A stretch of DNA of 64,000 nt from Xenophilus sp. AP218F (GCA_002213445.1 NJIE01000031.1:1-64000); one strand, 5' to 3'; shown: positions 26,527 to 36,130, numbered from the stretch's first letter. Program-made: numbers and translations. Notes: a model not told the origin generated them from the sequence alone.

Positions 26527-28593
26527 ATGCAACAGCTCAAGCAGTGGGTGGTCTGGTTGACCGTCGCGCTGGTCGGCGCCGCGGCTTTCGCCGTGATCGC
26601 GCTCAACCGGGGGGAGCCGGTCAACGCGGTATGGCTGGTGGTGGCCGCGGTATCGGTGTATTCGATCGCGTACCGTTTCTACAGCCGCTTCATTTCCGAC
26701 AAGGTGCTGGAACTGGACGCCCGCCGTCTGACGCCGGCGGAGAAGTTCAACGACGGGCTGGATTACGTGCCCACCAACAAGTGGGTGGTGTTCGGCCACC
26801 ACTTCGCCGCCATCGCCGGCGCGGGGCCGCTGGTGGGCCCGGTGCTGGCCGCGCAGATGGGTTATCTGCCCGGCACCTTGTGGATTCTGGTCGGCGTGAT
26901 GCTGGCCGGCGCGGTGCAGGACTTCCTGGTGCTGTTCATGTCCACCCGTCGCGACGGCAAATCGCTGGGCGAGATGATACGCCAGGAGCTGGGGCCGATT
27001 CCGGGCATCATCGCCTCCATCGGCGTGCTGATGATCATGGTGATCCTGCTGGCGGTGCTGGCGCTGGTGGTGGTCAAGGCCTTGACCGGCAGCCCGTGGG
27101 GCACCTTCACCATCGCCTGCACCATCCCCATCGCGCTGTTCATGGGCGTGTATACCCGTTACATCCGTCCGGGCAAGATCGGCGAGATTTCGGTGATCGG
27201 CTTCATCCTGCTGATGCTGGCCATCGTCTACGGCGGCGACGTGGCGCACAGCCCGACCTGGGCGCCGCTGTTCACCCTGCACGGCACCACGCTGGCGTGG
27301 ATCCTGATCGGCTACGGCTTCATCGCCTCGGTGCTGCCGGTATGGCTGCTGTTGGCGCCGCGCGATTACCTGTCCACCTTCCTCAAGATCGGCACCATCG
27401 TCGGCCTCGCCATCGGCATCCTGATCGTGGCGCCTACCTTGCACATGCCGGCGGTGACCCAGTTCGTCGACGGCACCGGCCCGGTGTTCTCCGGCAACCT
27501 GTTCCCCTTCCTGTTCATCACCATTGCCTGCGGCGCGGTATCCGGCTTCCACGCGCTGGTGGCGTCCGGCACCACGCCCAAGATGGTGGAGAACGAAGCC
27601 CATGTCCGCATGATCGGCTACGGCTCGATGCTGATGGAGAGCTTCGTCGCGATCATGGCGCTGATCGCCGCCTGCGTGCTGGACCCGGCGGTGTACTTCG
27701 CGATGAACAGCCCGGCGGCGGTGATCGGCACCACCGCCGAGCACGCGGCGCAGGTGATTTCCAGCTGGGGCTTCGTGGTCACGCCGGAAGTGCTCACCCA
27801 GATGGCCAAGGACGTGGGCGAGAGCACCATCCTGTCGCGCGCCGGCGGCGCGCCGACGCTGGCGGTGGGCATGGCGCACATCCTGTCCAACGTGATCGGC
27901 GGCCCGGCGATGATGGCGTTCTGGTATCACTTCGCCATCCTGTTTGAAGCGCTGTTCATCCTCACCACCATCGACGCCGGTACCCGCGTGTTGCGCTTCA
28001 TGATCCAGGACCTGCTCGGCATCGTGTATAAGCCGATGGCCAACACCGAGTCGTGGAGCGCCAACCTGATCGCCACCGGCCTCGCCGTGGTGGGCTGGGG
28101 CTACTTCCTGTATCAGGGCGTGGTCGACCCGCTGGGCGGCATCAACACCTTGTGGCCGCTGTTCGGCATCGCCAACCAGATGCTGGCCGGCATCGCGCTG
28201 ATCCTGGCCACCGTGGTGCTGATCAAGAAGCAGAAAACCCGCTACGTGTGGGTGACGGCCATCCCTACCGCCTGGCTGCTGATCGTCACCCTGGTGGCCG
28301 GCTGGCAGAAGCTGTTCCACGCCAGCCCCAAGATCAGCTTCCTCGCGCACGCCGACAAGTTCTCCGCCGCGGCGGCCAAGGGCGAGGTGCTGGCCCCGGC
28401 CAAGAACATGGCGCAGATGCAGCAAATCATCTTCAATGATTATGTGGACGCCACCTTGACCGCGCTGTTCATGGCCGTAGTGCTGGCCATGCTGGCGTTC
28501 GGCATCAATGTGATCCGCAAGTCGCTGGCGGTGAAGTGGGAAACCGCCAAGGAAGTGCCGGCGGTGTACCGCCAGGGAGGGGTAAATGGCTGA
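26527..28593 (+). CDS. cstA: CstA-family pyruvate/peptide transporter
   Basis: The product is 688 residues with about 16 membrane segments, the normal length for CstA. Family blocks include YNDGLDYVPTNKWVVFGHHF-like (FNDGLDYVPTNKWVVFGHHF), IAGAGPLVGPVLAAQMGYLPG, SGFHALVASGTTPKM and LTTIDAGTRVLRFMIQD. CstA and its paralogue YjiY/BtsT import pyruvate and were first linked to peptide use under carbon starvation. The downstream ybdD-type gene overlaps by 8 bp, as is usual for this pair. A leader of nearly 200 bp lies upstream. Confidence 0.95.
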   Translation: MQQLKQWVVWLTVALVGAAAFAVIALNRGEPVNAVWLVVAAVSVYSIAYRFYSRFISDKVLELDARRLTPAEKFNDGLDYVPTNKWVVFGHHFAAIAGAGPLVGPVLAAQMGYLPGTLWILVGVMLAGAVQDFLVLFMSTRRDGKSLGEMIRQELGPIPGIIASIGVLMIMVILLAVLALVVVKALTGSPWGTFTIACTIPIALFMGVYTRYIRPGKIGEISVIGFILLMLAIVYGGDVAHSPTWAPLFTLHGTTLAWILIGYGFIASVLPVWLLLAPRDYLSTFLKIGTIVGLAIGILIVAPTLHMPAVTQFVDGTGPVFSGNLFPFLFITIACGAVSGFHALVASGTTPKMVENEAHVRMIGYGSMLMESFVAIMALIAACVLDPAVYFAMNSPAAVIGTTAEHAAQVISSWGFVVTPEVLTQMAKDVGESTILSRAGGAPTLAVGMAHILSNVIGGPAMMAFWYHFAILFEALFILTTIDAGTRVLRFMIQDLLGIVYKPMANTESWSANLIATGLAVVGWGYFLYQGVVDPLGGINTLWPLFGIANQMLAGIALILATVVLIKKQKTRYVWVTAIPTAWLLIVTLVAGWQKLFHASPKISFLAHADKFSAAAAKGEVLAPAKNMAQMQQIIFNDYVDATLTALFMAVVLAMLAFGINVIRKSLAVKWETAKEVPAVYRQGGVNG

Positions 28594-28774
28594 TTGGTGG
28601 CGGCAGTGGGTGAAAACCGCGCGGCTGATGGTGGGCGTCAAGGATTACGACGCCTACGTCGCCAGCCGGCGGCGCTTCAACCCCGAAGCCGAAGTGATGA
28701 GTCGCGAAGCGTTCTTCCGCCATTGCCAGGACGAACGCTACGGCGGCAAGTCGATGAAAAAGTGCCCGTGCTGA
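28586..28774 (+). CDS. YbdD/YjiX family small protein
   Basis: The product is 62 residues. It begins MADWWRQWVKTARLMVGVKDYDAY and ends YGGKSMKKCPC, the typical ends of the YbdD/YjiX (DUF466) family. Members are always found just after cstA or btsT and are needed for, or modulate, pyruvate transport. It overlaps cstA by 8 bp. Confidence 0.93.
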   Translation: MADWWRQWVKTARLMVGVKDYDAYVASRRRFNPEAEVMSREAFFRHCQDERYGGKSMKKCPC

Positions 28775-28798
28775 TTCGAGCGCGCAAGCGATGACCAG

Positions 28799-28832
28799 AA
28801 AAGCCGCCCGGCATTGCCGGGCGGCTTTTTGC
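28799..28832. terminator. Bidirectional terminator between ybdD-type and cupin genes
   Basis: AAGCCGCCCGGC, loop ATT, GCCGGGCGGCTT is a 12-bp stem followed by TTT on the plus strand and preceded by AA on the other side. It sits between convergent genes. Confidence 0.85.
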
Positions 28833-28837
28833 TAGGC

Positions 28838-29275
28838 TCAATCGGCCGGGCGGCTGAGCGCCATGCCGGGGGTGCCGGCGTAGAAAACCAGCAGCTCTAC
28901 GCCCTCGTCGCCGGTGACGCCGCGGTGCGTCTCTCCCACCATCTCGGGCAAGGTGTCGCCGGCGCGCAATGACTTGCTCAGGCCATCCGCTTTTCTTTCC
29001 ACGGTCAGCGAGCCGGACAGCACGTAGGCGGCGTTGGGCATCGGGTGGGTATGCCACGGCAGGCTGGCGTGCGGCGGAATGCTGATCCTGAGCAAGGTCA
29101 GTTCCGGCGTGCCGGCGGGATAGGCGGCGTAGGCCTTGCCATCCCAGGAGGCGCTGCTTTTGAGCAGCACCTCGGCGCGCGCCGTTTCGGCGTGCGGGTC
29201 GGCAGCCTGGGCCAGCGGCGCGCGCCAGCACAGCGTGGCGGCCAGGCTCAGGGCAATAACGGGGAAGCGTTTCAT
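28838..29275 (-). CDS. Exported cupin-domain protein
   Basis: The product is 145 residues, with an ATG at 29275 after AAGGAGA. A signal peptide (MKRFPVIALSLAATLCWRAPLAQA) leads to a small single cupin domain. The first cupin motif is PWHTHPMPNAAYVLSGSL with HxH and later Tyr/Glu positions; the second is GETHRGVTGDEGVELLVFY with a His. Metal binding is likely. Such exported cupins of about 140 residues are common and uncharacterised. It lies on its own, about 100 bp downstream of the yeiH-type gene on the same strand. Confidence 0.85.
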   Translation of the reverse strand: MKRFPVIALSLAATLCWRAPLAQAADPHAETARAEVLLKSSASWDGKAYAAYPAGTPELTLLRISIPPHASLPWHTHPMPNAAYVLSGSLTVERKADGLSKSLRAGDTLPEMVGETHRGVTGDEGVELLVFYAGTPGMALSRPAD

Positions 29276-29330
29276 GGTTTTCTCCTTGGTCGACGAAAAC
29301 GATGGCGTGGCCGGGGCTTCAGGCAGGACA

Positions 29331-29353
29331 AAGCCCCTGGCTGGCAGGGGCTT
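29331..29353 (-). terminator. Terminator downstream of the YeiH-type gene
   Basis: AAGCCCCTG and CAGGGGCTT pair with a 5-base loop, 23 bp after the stop at 29377, followed by TGTCC on the minus strand. The U tract is short. Confidence 0.5.
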
Positions 29354-29376
29354 GGCGGCTCGGCCGGCGAGGGGGC

Positions 29377-30402
29377 TTAATGCAGCGCGGCCATCACGCC
29401 CATGTTGATCAGGCCGCCGCCGACGATCAGCCAGGCGAACAGCGCGGTGGCCAGCAGCATCGGCTTGGCGCCGGCCTGGCGGATGGCGGAGGCGTGGGTG
29501 GTGATGCCCAGCGCGCCCATGGCGGCCGCCAGCAGCAGGTTGTCCAGCGCGATGATCTGTTGCGTCAGTGCTTGCGGCAGCAGGCCGAAGGAGTTGAAGC
29601 CGGCCACGGCCAGAAAGCCGACAGCGAACCAGGGAATGCTGATGCCGGTCTTTTCATGGGTGTTGCCGCGATGCTTCTTGGCCACCCAGGAGGACAAGGC
29701 GATCAGGAACGGGGCCAGCATCATCACGCGTATCATCTTGGTGATCACCGAGGTGTTCATCGCCGCGTCGCTGACCGACTTGCCGGCGGCCACGGCCTGG
29801 GCCACTTCGTGGATGGTGGAGCCGGCGAACACGCCGTAGTAGAACTCCGACACGCCAAGGTGGCGGACCATTTCGAACATCACCGGCCACAGGAACATGG
29901 CGAGCGTGCCGAACACCACCACGGTGGCCACGGCCACGGCGACTTTCTCGGCGTGGGCCTTCAGCACCGGCTCGGTGGCCAGGATGGCGGCGGCGCCGCA
30001 GATCGAGCTGCCGGCGCCGATCAGGATCACGCTTTGCTCGTCCATGCCCAGGCGCTTGCGGCCCAGCCAGAACGCCAGCATGAAGGTGGAAGTCAGCACC
30101 AGCGCGTCGATCAGCACGCCGGAGAAACCCACGGCGGCGATATCCTGGAAGGTGAGCTTGAAGCCGAACAGGATGATGCCGGCGCGCAGCAGCTTCTGCT
30201 TGGAGAAGGCGATGCCGTGGTGGCTGGGCACGGCGATGAAGCGGTAGACGGTGTTGCCGATGATCATGCCACCGACGATGGCGATGGTCAGCGCGGAGAA
30301 GCCGAAGCGCTGCATCAGCGGCAGGTCGGCGGCGTACAGCGCGGCGACGGCCAGCGCCAGCGCCAGTATCAGACCGGGCAGTAGTTGTCGATAGTTGGTC
30401 AT
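29377..30402 (-). CDS. YeiH/UPF0324 family membrane protein
   Basis: The product is 341 residues with about 10 membrane segments. It belongs to the YeiH (PSE, UPF0324) family; blocks [28 protein letters not shown] and [18 protein letters not shown] are characteristic. The start at 30402 follows AAAGGA. Some relatives are described as sulfite or sulfonate-degradation-related permeases, and in enterobacteria yeiH is controlled by YeiE, a LysR regulator that responds to sulfite. The divergent neighbour here is a YeiE-type regulator, which supports the same link. Transport function is inferred. Confidence 0.92.
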   Translation of the reverse strand: MTNYRQLLPGLILALALAVAALYAADLPLMQRFGFSALTIAIVGGMIIGNTVYRFIAVPSHHGIAFSKQKLLRAGIILFGFKLTFQDIAAVGFSGVLIDALVLTSTFMLAFWLGRKRLGMDEQSVILIGAGSSICGAAAILATEPVLKAHAEKVAVAVATVVVFGTLAMFLWPVMFEMVRHLGVSEFYYGVFAGSTIHEVAQAVAAGKSVSDAAMNTSVITKMIRVMMLAPFLIALSSWVAKKHRGNTHEKTGISIPWFAVGFLAVAGFNSFGLLPQALTQQIIALDNLLLAAAMGALGITTHASAIRQAGAKPMLLATALFAWLIVGGGLINMGVMAALH

Positions 30403-30554
30403 AACTAAATTCCTTTACGTTATATTCCAACCATACACCCCCACCTTTAAGCAGAAAAACGGATAAAATTTATAGTTGTAAGTAACAAAACTGATAAGCC
30501 GCGACCGGCGCGCCTCCGCGCCCCGACTCGCGGGCGCCGACTTCGGGAGTCCGC

Positions 30555-31424
30555 ATGCCTTTACGCGTAACCCTGCGCGAGCTGGAAGTGTTCGCCGCCG
30601 TGGCGGAGCAGGGCACCGTCACCCGCGCCGCCGACTGCGTGGCCCTGACCCAGTCCGCCGCCAGCCAGGCGGTGGACAAGCTGGAAACCCATCTGGGCGC
30701 GCGCCTGTTCGACCGGGTGGGCAAGCGGCTGGTGCTCAACGAACACGGCCGGCTGCTGCTGCCGCGCGCGCGCGCCTTGCTGGACGCCGCCGCCGACATG
30801 CAGGGCCTGTTCGACGGCGCGGCGATGTCCCTGAAGCTGGGGGCCAGCACCACCATCGCCAACTATCTGCTGCCGCCGCTGCTGGCGGCCTTCCGCCGCG
30901 ACTGGCCGCAGGCCCGGCTGGAGCTGGAGGTGGCCAACACCCGCGACATCGTCGAGGCGGTGGCGGCGTTCCGGGTGGACTTCGGCCTGATCGAAGGCCC
31001 GTCCTATCATCCCGATCTGCACACCACGATCTGGCGGCAGGACGAGCTGGTGGTGTTCGTCGCCGCCCGCCATGCCCTGGCCGGACGGCGGGTGGCGCTG
31101 GAGGAGCTGGCCGACGCCGACTGGATTCTGCGCGAGCAGGGCTCCGGCACCCGCGAGGAGGTGGACCGGCTGCTGTTGCCGCATCTGCGGCATCTGAACC
31201 TGTGCATGGAGCTGGGCCATTCCGAGGCGATCAAGCGCGCGGTGGCGGCCGGGCTGGGCGTCAGCTGCCTGTCGCGGCGGGTGGTGGCCGAGCTCCTGGC
31301 CAGCGGCGAGCTGGCCGAGGTGGACTGCGCGCTGCCGCCGCTGAGCCGGGCCCTGTACCGCATCCAGCACCGCGACAAGACCATCACCCGCGGCATGGCG
31401 GCGTTTAAGAATCAAACGGATTAA
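30555..31424 (+). CDS. YeiE-type LysR transcriptional regulator
   Basis: The product is 289 residues, with an ATG at 30555 after GGGAG. The N-terminal helix-turn-helix (FAAVAEQGTVTRAADCVALTQSAASQAVDKLE) and LFDRVGKRLVLNEHGRLLLPRA resemble YeiE and CysL. The effector domain follows (LGASTTIANYLLPPLL, GVSCLSRRVV). It is divergent from the YeiH-type gene across a 152-bp AT-rich spacer that would hold the operators. YeiE in enterobacteria binds sulfite; whether this one does is untested. Confidence 0.92.
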   Translation: MPLRVTLRELEVFAAVAEQGTVTRAADCVALTQSAASQAVDKLETHLGARLFDRVGKRLVLNEHGRLLLPRARALLDAAADMQGLFDGAAMSLKLGASTTIANYLLPPLLAAFRRDWPQARLELEVANTRDIVEAVAAFRVDFGLIEGPSYHPDLHTTIWRQDELVVFVAARHALAGRRVALEELADADWILREQGSGTREEVDRLLLPHLRHLNLCMELGHSEAIKRAVAAGLGVSCLSRRVVAELLASGELAEVDCALPPLSRALYRIQHRDKTITRGMAAFKNQTD

Positions 31425-31561
31425 ATTTTAAATTAAATTAAATTCTTTATTCGCATTTCAATAATTACGGTCCTTTATCGATCTTGTCGCTTCCCTTGTT
31501 CTGCGATGTGTTGATTTGTAAGCTATAAAATATTTCTTTCGACTTTCTTGAAAGGAATTTC

Positions 31562-31894
31562 ATGTCAGATTTTGATTGCATGATGGTGAAGCTGATTGAC
31601 GGTGCCGTGCGTTTAACTAGCAAGGGCTCAGGTGAGTTAATTGCGGAAACGAGATGCTCTGATTGGAGATGTCCAGAATTATTTCCGGCTCTATCCGATG
31701 AGGGGGTTCGGGAGGTCGTTGCAAATGGCCATAATCAGAGGCTGATTTGGGAGGTTATTCTGGCTGGTCGAGAAAATGACTGGCCTATTGTTATCTTGCA
31801 GAGCGATATAGTGAAAATTGCTTCAGATCGGGAAGCGCCGAGTGGCGGATTTACTCCGTTTGATACCGGAAGTATTCCACGTACTCGCTTATAA
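31562..31894 (+). CDS. Orphan protein of unknown function in a low-G+C patch
   Basis: The product is 110 residues, with an ATG at 31562 after AAAGGA. I do not recognise it. It has no signal peptide or membrane segment, is acidic, and has a paired-cysteine stretch CSDWRCPELFPALSD in the middle. The gene and its 137-bp leader are clearly richer in A+T than everything around them, with many A/T-ending codons, and the leader contains AAATTAAATTAAATT. This suggests recent transfer. Size and isolation would suit an immunity protein or a small enzyme-regulating protein, but nothing in the sequence proves that. Confidence 0.75.
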   Translation: MSDFDCMMVKLIDGAVRLTSKGSGELIAETRCSDWRCPELFPALSDEGVREVVANGHNQRLIWEVILAGRENDWPIVILQSDIVKIASDREAPSGGFTPFDTGSIPRTRL

Positions 31895-31904
31895 GTTTTG
31901 ATTG

Positions 31905-31940
31905 AGAAAAAACGGGCAGCGCTCTGAAGCGCTGCCCGTT
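31905..31940. terminator. Bidirectional terminator, strong for the efflux operon
   Basis: AACGGGCAGCGCT, loop CTGA, AGCGCTGCCCGTT is a 13-bp perfect stem. On the minus strand it is followed by a U tract (TTTTCTC after the closing TT), 26 bp after the emrB-type stop. It also lies 17 bp after the orphan gene. Confidence 0.9.
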
Positions 31941-31965
31941 TGCATTGAACCGCTTGCCGCTGTCG

Positions 31966-33498
31966 TCAATGCGCCCCGCTGTCGCCGCCGGAGGCGGTGA
32001 ACGGTGGCTTGGCCAGCCATACCACCCCGATCAGCAGCACGAACAGCACGCCGGACAGCCAGAAGATCTCGTTGGCCGCCATGATGTAGCCCTGCTTGGT
32101 GATCTGCAGCTGGGTGACGGCCGCCTGCTGGCCGGACGACAGCCCGGCGGCGTCCATCATGCGGAACCACAGCGTGGAGGCCTGATCGTAGAGGCTGACG
32201 TGCTCGGTCAGGCGGGTGTGGTGCATCGCCTCGCGCTGATCCCACATCGTGGTGGTGATCGAGGTGCCGATGCTGCCCGCCAGGATGCGCAGGAAGTTGG
32301 ACAGGCTGGAGGCGCTGGCGATGCGCGACGGATGCAGGCCGGACAGGGTGATGGTGGTCAGCGGCATGAAGAAGCAGGCCACGCCTATGCCTTGCACCAC
32401 CTGCGGCCATACCACGTAGGCGAAGTCCATGTCCGGCGAGAAGGTGCTGCGCCAGAAGAAGCACACGGCGTAGACGCTGAAGCTCACCGTCACCACCCAG
32501 CGCATGTCCAGCCGGTGCGCGTTCTTGCCGATGATGGGCGAGAGCACCACCGGGATCAGCCCGATCGGCGCGGCGGCGAGGCCGGCCCAGGTGGCGGTGT
32601 AGCCCAGCTGGGTTTGCAGCATCAGGGGCAGCAGCACCACGGTGCCGAAGTAGAGCATGAAGCCCAGGCTGATGGCGACGGTGCCGATGGTGAAGTTGCG
32701 CTGCTTGAACAGCGACAGGTCTACGATCGGATGTTCCTCGCCCAGCTCCCAGATCACCAGGTAGATCAGCGCCACGGCGGCGATCACCGCCAGGGTGACG
32801 ATCTCGGCCGAGTGGAACCAGTCCAGCTCCTTGCCGCGGTCCAGCATCATCTGCAGCGAGCCCACGCCGATCACCAGCAGGGCCAGGCCCAGCTTGTCGA
32901 TGGGTAGCTCGAAGGTGTCGGTTTCGCGGCTCTTCAGGATGCGCCACGAGATGAAGGCGGCGGCCAGTCCCACCGGCACGTTGATGAAGAAGATCCAGCC
33001 CCAGTGCCAGTTGTCGCTGATCACCCCGCCCAGAATCGGGCCGAACACCGGCGCCACGATTACCGTCATCGCCCACAGCGATAGCGCCAGCCCCTTCTTG
33101 GCGGCGGGGTAGCAGGCCAGCAGCAGGCTTTGCGACAGCGGGATCATCGGCCCGGCCACCGCGCCTTGCAGGATGCGGAAGAAGATCAGCATTTCCAGGC
33201 TGCTGGACATGCCGCACAGCCAGGAGGTGAGCACGAACAGCAAGGTGGAGGCGACGAACAGCCTCACCTCGCCCAGGCGCTTGGCCAGCCAGCCGGTGAG
33301 GGGCACCGCGATGGCGTTGGCCACGCCGAAGGAGGTGATCACCCAGGTGCCCTGGCTGGTGGCGGCGCCCAGGTTGCCCGAAATGGTGGGCAGCGCCACG
33401 TTGGCGATGGTGGTGTCCAGCACCTGCATGAACACCGACATCGACAGCGCCAGCGTGATCCAGACCAGTTTCGAGCCGGTCAGCGGCGGTTGATTCAT
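31966..33498 (-). CDS. emrB: EmrB-type DHA2 drug:proton antiporter
   Basis: The product is 510 residues with 14 membrane segments, the DHA2 pattern. It shows motif C-like GPILGGVISDNWHWGWIFFINVPVG and the N-terminal FMQVLDTTIANVALPTISG of EmrB. With the membrane-fusion protein and outer-membrane channel encoded just upstream it would form a tripartite pump exporting hydrophobic compounds, uncouplers or antibiotics from the cytoplasm. The gene starts 11 bp after the fusion-protein gene and is the last of the operon. Confidence 0.95.
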   Translation of the reverse strand: MNQPPLTGSKLVWITLALSMSVFMQVLDTTIANVALPTISGNLGAATSQGTWVITSFGVANAIAVPLTGWLAKRLGEVRLFVASTLLFVLTSWLCGMSSSLEMLIFFRILQGAVAGPMIPLSQSLLLACYPAAKKGLALSLWAMTVIVAPVFGPILGGVISDNWHWGWIFFINVPVGLAAAFISWRILKSRETDTFELPIDKLGLALLVIGVGSLQMMLDRGKELDWFHSAEIVTLAVIAAVALIYLVIWELGEEHPIVDLSLFKQRNFTIGTVAISLGFMLYFGTVVLLPLMLQTQLGYTATWAGLAAAPIGLIPVVLSPIIGKNAHRLDMRWVVTVSFSVYAVCFFWRSTFSPDMDFAYVVWPQVVQGIGVACFFMPLTTITLSGLHPSRIASASSLSNFLRILAGSIGTSITTTMWDQREAMHHTRLTEHVSLYDQASTLWFRMMDAAGLSSGQQAAVTQLQITKQGYIMAANEIFWLSGVLFVLLIGVVWLAKPPFTASGGDSGAH

Positions 33499-33509
33499 GG
33501 GCGGCGTCC

Positions 33510-34655
33510 TCAGTTACCGGCGTTGGCGGCCAGCAGCTGTTTCACCAGCTTGTCGGCCTCGGCGAGGTCGGGCAGCTGGGTGGACACGTCCTGCGCGCCG
33601 CTGGCCGGGGCTTCCGCCACCAGCTTGCCGTCCTGCTTGGAGATATCCACCACGGCGTCCATCGACAGGCCCAGGCGCAGCGGGTGCTTTTGCAGATCGG
33701 CGGCTTCCAGGCTGATGCGCACCGGCACGCGTTGCACCACCTTGATCCAGTTGCCGGTGGCGTTTTGCGGCGGCAGCAGCGAGAAGGCGCTGCCGGTGCC
33801 GGCGCCCAGGCCGACCACCTTGCCGCGATAGCGGACCTTGCCGCCGTAGAGGTCCGACTTCAGCTCCACCGGCTGGCCGACGCGGATCTTGGCCAGCTGG
33901 CCTTCCTTGAAGTTGGCGTCCACCCACAGATTGTGCAGCGGAATCACCGCCATCAACGGCGTGCCGGCGGCCAGGCGCTGGCCTACCTGCACGTTGCGGC
34001 GGGCGATGATGCCGTCCATCGGCGCCTTGATCTCGGTGCGCTGCAGATTGAGCCAGGCTTCTTTCAGGCGGCTGGCGGCGGCCTTGACCGCCGGCTGCTC
34101 GGCCAGGCTGTCCTTGCCGGTGAGCGCGTCGTTGGCGCGGGCCTGCTCGCGGGCGGCGTCCAGCGCGGCCTTGGCGGCGGCGACGGCGTCGCTGGCGTGG
34201 CCCAGCTCCTCGGCGGAGATGGCTTCGCTGCCGGCCAGTTGCTGGCGGCGCTTGAGGTCGGCCTGGGCGCGTGCGAATTCCGCCTCGCGCACCGCCACCT
34301 GCGCGGCCAGCTGCTGGTTGCCGGTCATCAGCTGGCGGGTCTGGCGCACCGCCTGGCTGAATTCGTTGCGGGCGCGCTCGAAGGCGAGCTTGGCGTCGCT
34401 GGGGTCCAGCGCCACCAGCACCTGGCCGGCCTTGACCTGCTGGGTGTCGTCCACCAGCACCTTGGCGACGGTGCCGCCGATTTGCGGGGTGATCTGCATC
34501 ATGTGGCCGCTGACGTAGGCGTCGTCGGTGCTTTCTTCCTGGCTGAGCACCAGCGCCCAGTAAGCGCCGTAGCCGATGGCGACGGCGGCGAAGATGGCGG
34601 TGGCGACCAGCAGGTTGCGTTTGCGGCTTTTGGCGATTTCGATTTTGTTGTCCAC
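33510..34655 (-). CDS. emrA: EmrA-type membrane-fusion protein
   Basis: The product is 381 residues. I chose the GTG at 34655 because AAGGAA lies 9 bp before it; no ATG exists near it, and a longer TTG frame overlaps the upstream gene. One N-terminal membrane anchor (about 13-34) is followed by the biotinyl-lipoyl half-motifs (ESTDDAYVSGHMMQITPQIGG; APMDGIIARRNVQVGQRL) flanking a long alpha-hairpin coiled coil (about 85-210), then the beta barrel. It links the inner-membrane EmrB-type pump to the outer-membrane channel. Confidence 0.93.
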   Translation of the reverse strand: MDNKIEIAKSRKRNLLVATAIFAAVAIGYGAYWALVLSQEESTDDAYVSGHMMQITPQIGGTVAKVLVDDTQQVKAGQVLVALDPSDAKLAFERARNEFSQAVRQTRQLMTGNQQLAAQVAVREAEFARAQADLKRRQQLAGSEAISAEELGHASDAVAAAKAALDAAREQARANDALTGKDSLAEQPAVKAAASRLKEAWLNLQRTEIKAPMDGIIARRNVQVGQRLAAGTPLMAVIPLHNLWVDANFKEGQLAKIRVGQPVELKSDLYGGKVRYRGKVVGLGAGTGSAFSLLPPQNATGNWIKVVQRVPVRISLEAADLQKHPLRLGLSMDAVVDISKQDGKLVAEAPASGAQDVSTQLPDLAEADKLVKQLLAANAGN

Positions 34656-34668
34656 GGAGTCGGTTTCC

Positions 34669-36093
34669 TTATTGGCGGGACGGCTGTTCGGCAAAGCCGC
34701 CGCCCAGTGCGGTGTTCAGGGAGGCCCAGGCCAGGCGGTTGGCGGCCTGGGCGTCGATTTGGGCGGCTTGCTGGCCAAGCAGCGCGTCCTGGGCGTCCAG
34801 CCAGGCGAGCTTGTTGACCAGCCCGGCCTTGAGGCGGGCGCTCATGGCTTCGCCGGCCTTGCGGCTGCTGGCCACGGCGGCGTCGGCCTGGCGCAGCTGG
34901 CGCTGGCTGTTCTGCCAGCCGCTCAGCGCGTCGGCGGCGTCGCGCAGGCCGTCCAGCACGGTCTGGTTGTAGCTTTGCACCGCCATGTCGTAGCCGGCTT
35001 GTTGCCGGTCCAGATTGGCCTGGATGGCCCCGGAGTGGAACAGGGGCAGGCTGATCGCCGGCATGAAGCCGAAGAAGCTGGAGCTACCCTTGAGCAGTTG
35101 GTCGAATTCCAGCGAGGTTTGCCCGGCGAAGGCGCTCAGCTTGATGTTGGGGTAGAACTCGGCGCGGGCTTCCTTGACCGAGGCGGCCATCGCTTCCACG
35201 CGCGCCCGCTGGGCGGCGATGTCGGGCCGCCGGCCGAGCAGGTCGGCGGTGAGCTGGTCCGCCGGCGGGATCGGGGTGCTGCCCAGATCGGCGGCGCGCA
35301 GGCGGCGGGTGGCTTCCGGCCCCTGTCCGGTGAGCGCGGAGAGCGCGTGGCGGGCGCGCTCGGCCTCGTTGCCGGCGGCGCTCAATTGCTGGCGCAGGCG
35401 CTCGATGCCGATTTCATTGCCGCGCTGGTTGTCGCCCGGCAACAGGCCGGCGTTGATGCGCGCCTGGGTCAGCGCCCGGCGGCTTTCGGCCAGCGCCAGC
35501 CGCCGCTCCAGCAGGCGGGTTTGCGCCTGGCTGCGTTGCAGCTGGGTGTATTGCGCCAGCACCGCCTGGGTCAGCAGCAGGCGGCTTTGCGCGCCTTCAT
35601 AGGCGATGGCTTGCTGCTGCCCCAGCGCGGCCTGGATGGCGGCGCGGTTCTTGCCCCAGAAGTCGAACTCCCAGCTGCCGTTAAGCATGGCGGTATAGGC
35701 GTCCAGCTTGTCCTTGCGCAGCAGGGGCTGCAGCTGGTCGGCGTTGATCTGCACCATATTGGCTGCGGCGTCCAGCTGGGGGCCGTCCTTGCTTTCCGCG
35801 ATGCCGACGGCGGCGCGGGCCTGGCGCAGGCGGGCGCTGGCCAGCTTCAGCGACGGCGCGTCCTGCAGCGCGCGGTCGATCAGCTGATTGAGATCGGGGT
35901 CGCCCAGTTGCTGCCACCAGCCGGCGGCCAGCGGCTGTTGTTGGCCGACGCTCAACTGCAGCTGCTCGGCGGTCAGCGCCGTGTCGGGCGAGACGCTGTG
36001 ACCGAAATTGGCGCAGCCGCCGAGCACAGCGGTAAACAGCAGCGCCCCTGCGGTTTGCGGCCAGGATTTTTTGTTCACCTTGTCGGTCTCCAT
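34669..36093 (-). CDS. Outer-membrane efflux lipoprotein, NodT/TolC family
   Basis: The product is 474 residues. The N terminus carries a lipobox, VLGGCAN, so the mature protein starts at Cys27 and is lipid-anchored. Two OEP domains (about 65-260 and 275-465) supply the coiled-coil tunnel; typical blocks are LRQARAAVGIAESKDGPQLD, LLGRRPDIAAQRARVEA and NQTVLDGLRDAADAL. It lies first in the operon, 13 bp ahead of the emrA-type gene. An outer-membrane channel inside an emrAB operon is common in beta-proteobacteria. Confidence 0.94.
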   Translation of the reverse strand: METDKVNKKSWPQTAGALLFTAVLGGCANFGHSVSPDTALTAEQLQLSVGQQQPLAAGWWQQLGDPDLNQLIDRALQDAPSLKLASARLRQARAAVGIAESKDGPQLDAAANMVQINADQLQPLLRKDKLDAYTAMLNGSWEFDFWGKNRAAIQAALGQQQAIAYEGAQSRLLLTQAVLAQYTQLQRSQAQTRLLERRLALAESRRALTQARINAGLLPGDNQRGNEIGIERLRQQLSAAGNEAERARHALSALTGQGPEATRRLRAADLGSTPIPPADQLTADLLGRRPDIAAQRARVEAMAASVKEARAEFYPNIKLSAFAGQTSLEFDQLLKGSSSFFGFMPAISLPLFHSGAIQANLDRQQAGYDMAVQSYNQTVLDGLRDAADALSGWQNSQRQLRQADAAVASSRKAGEAMSARLKAGLVNKLAWLDAQDALLGQQAAQIDAQAANRLAWASLNTALGGGFAEQPSRQ

Positions 36094-36130
36094 TGAAATA
36101 TTTGAGTTATATCAGTAATGAATAATGTGA

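Noticed and set aside
26422-28641. 739-residue minus-strand frame opposite cstA
   Set aside because: Low-complexity His/Gln/Arg/Ala-rich translation opposite a textbook CstA; no start signal or domains.
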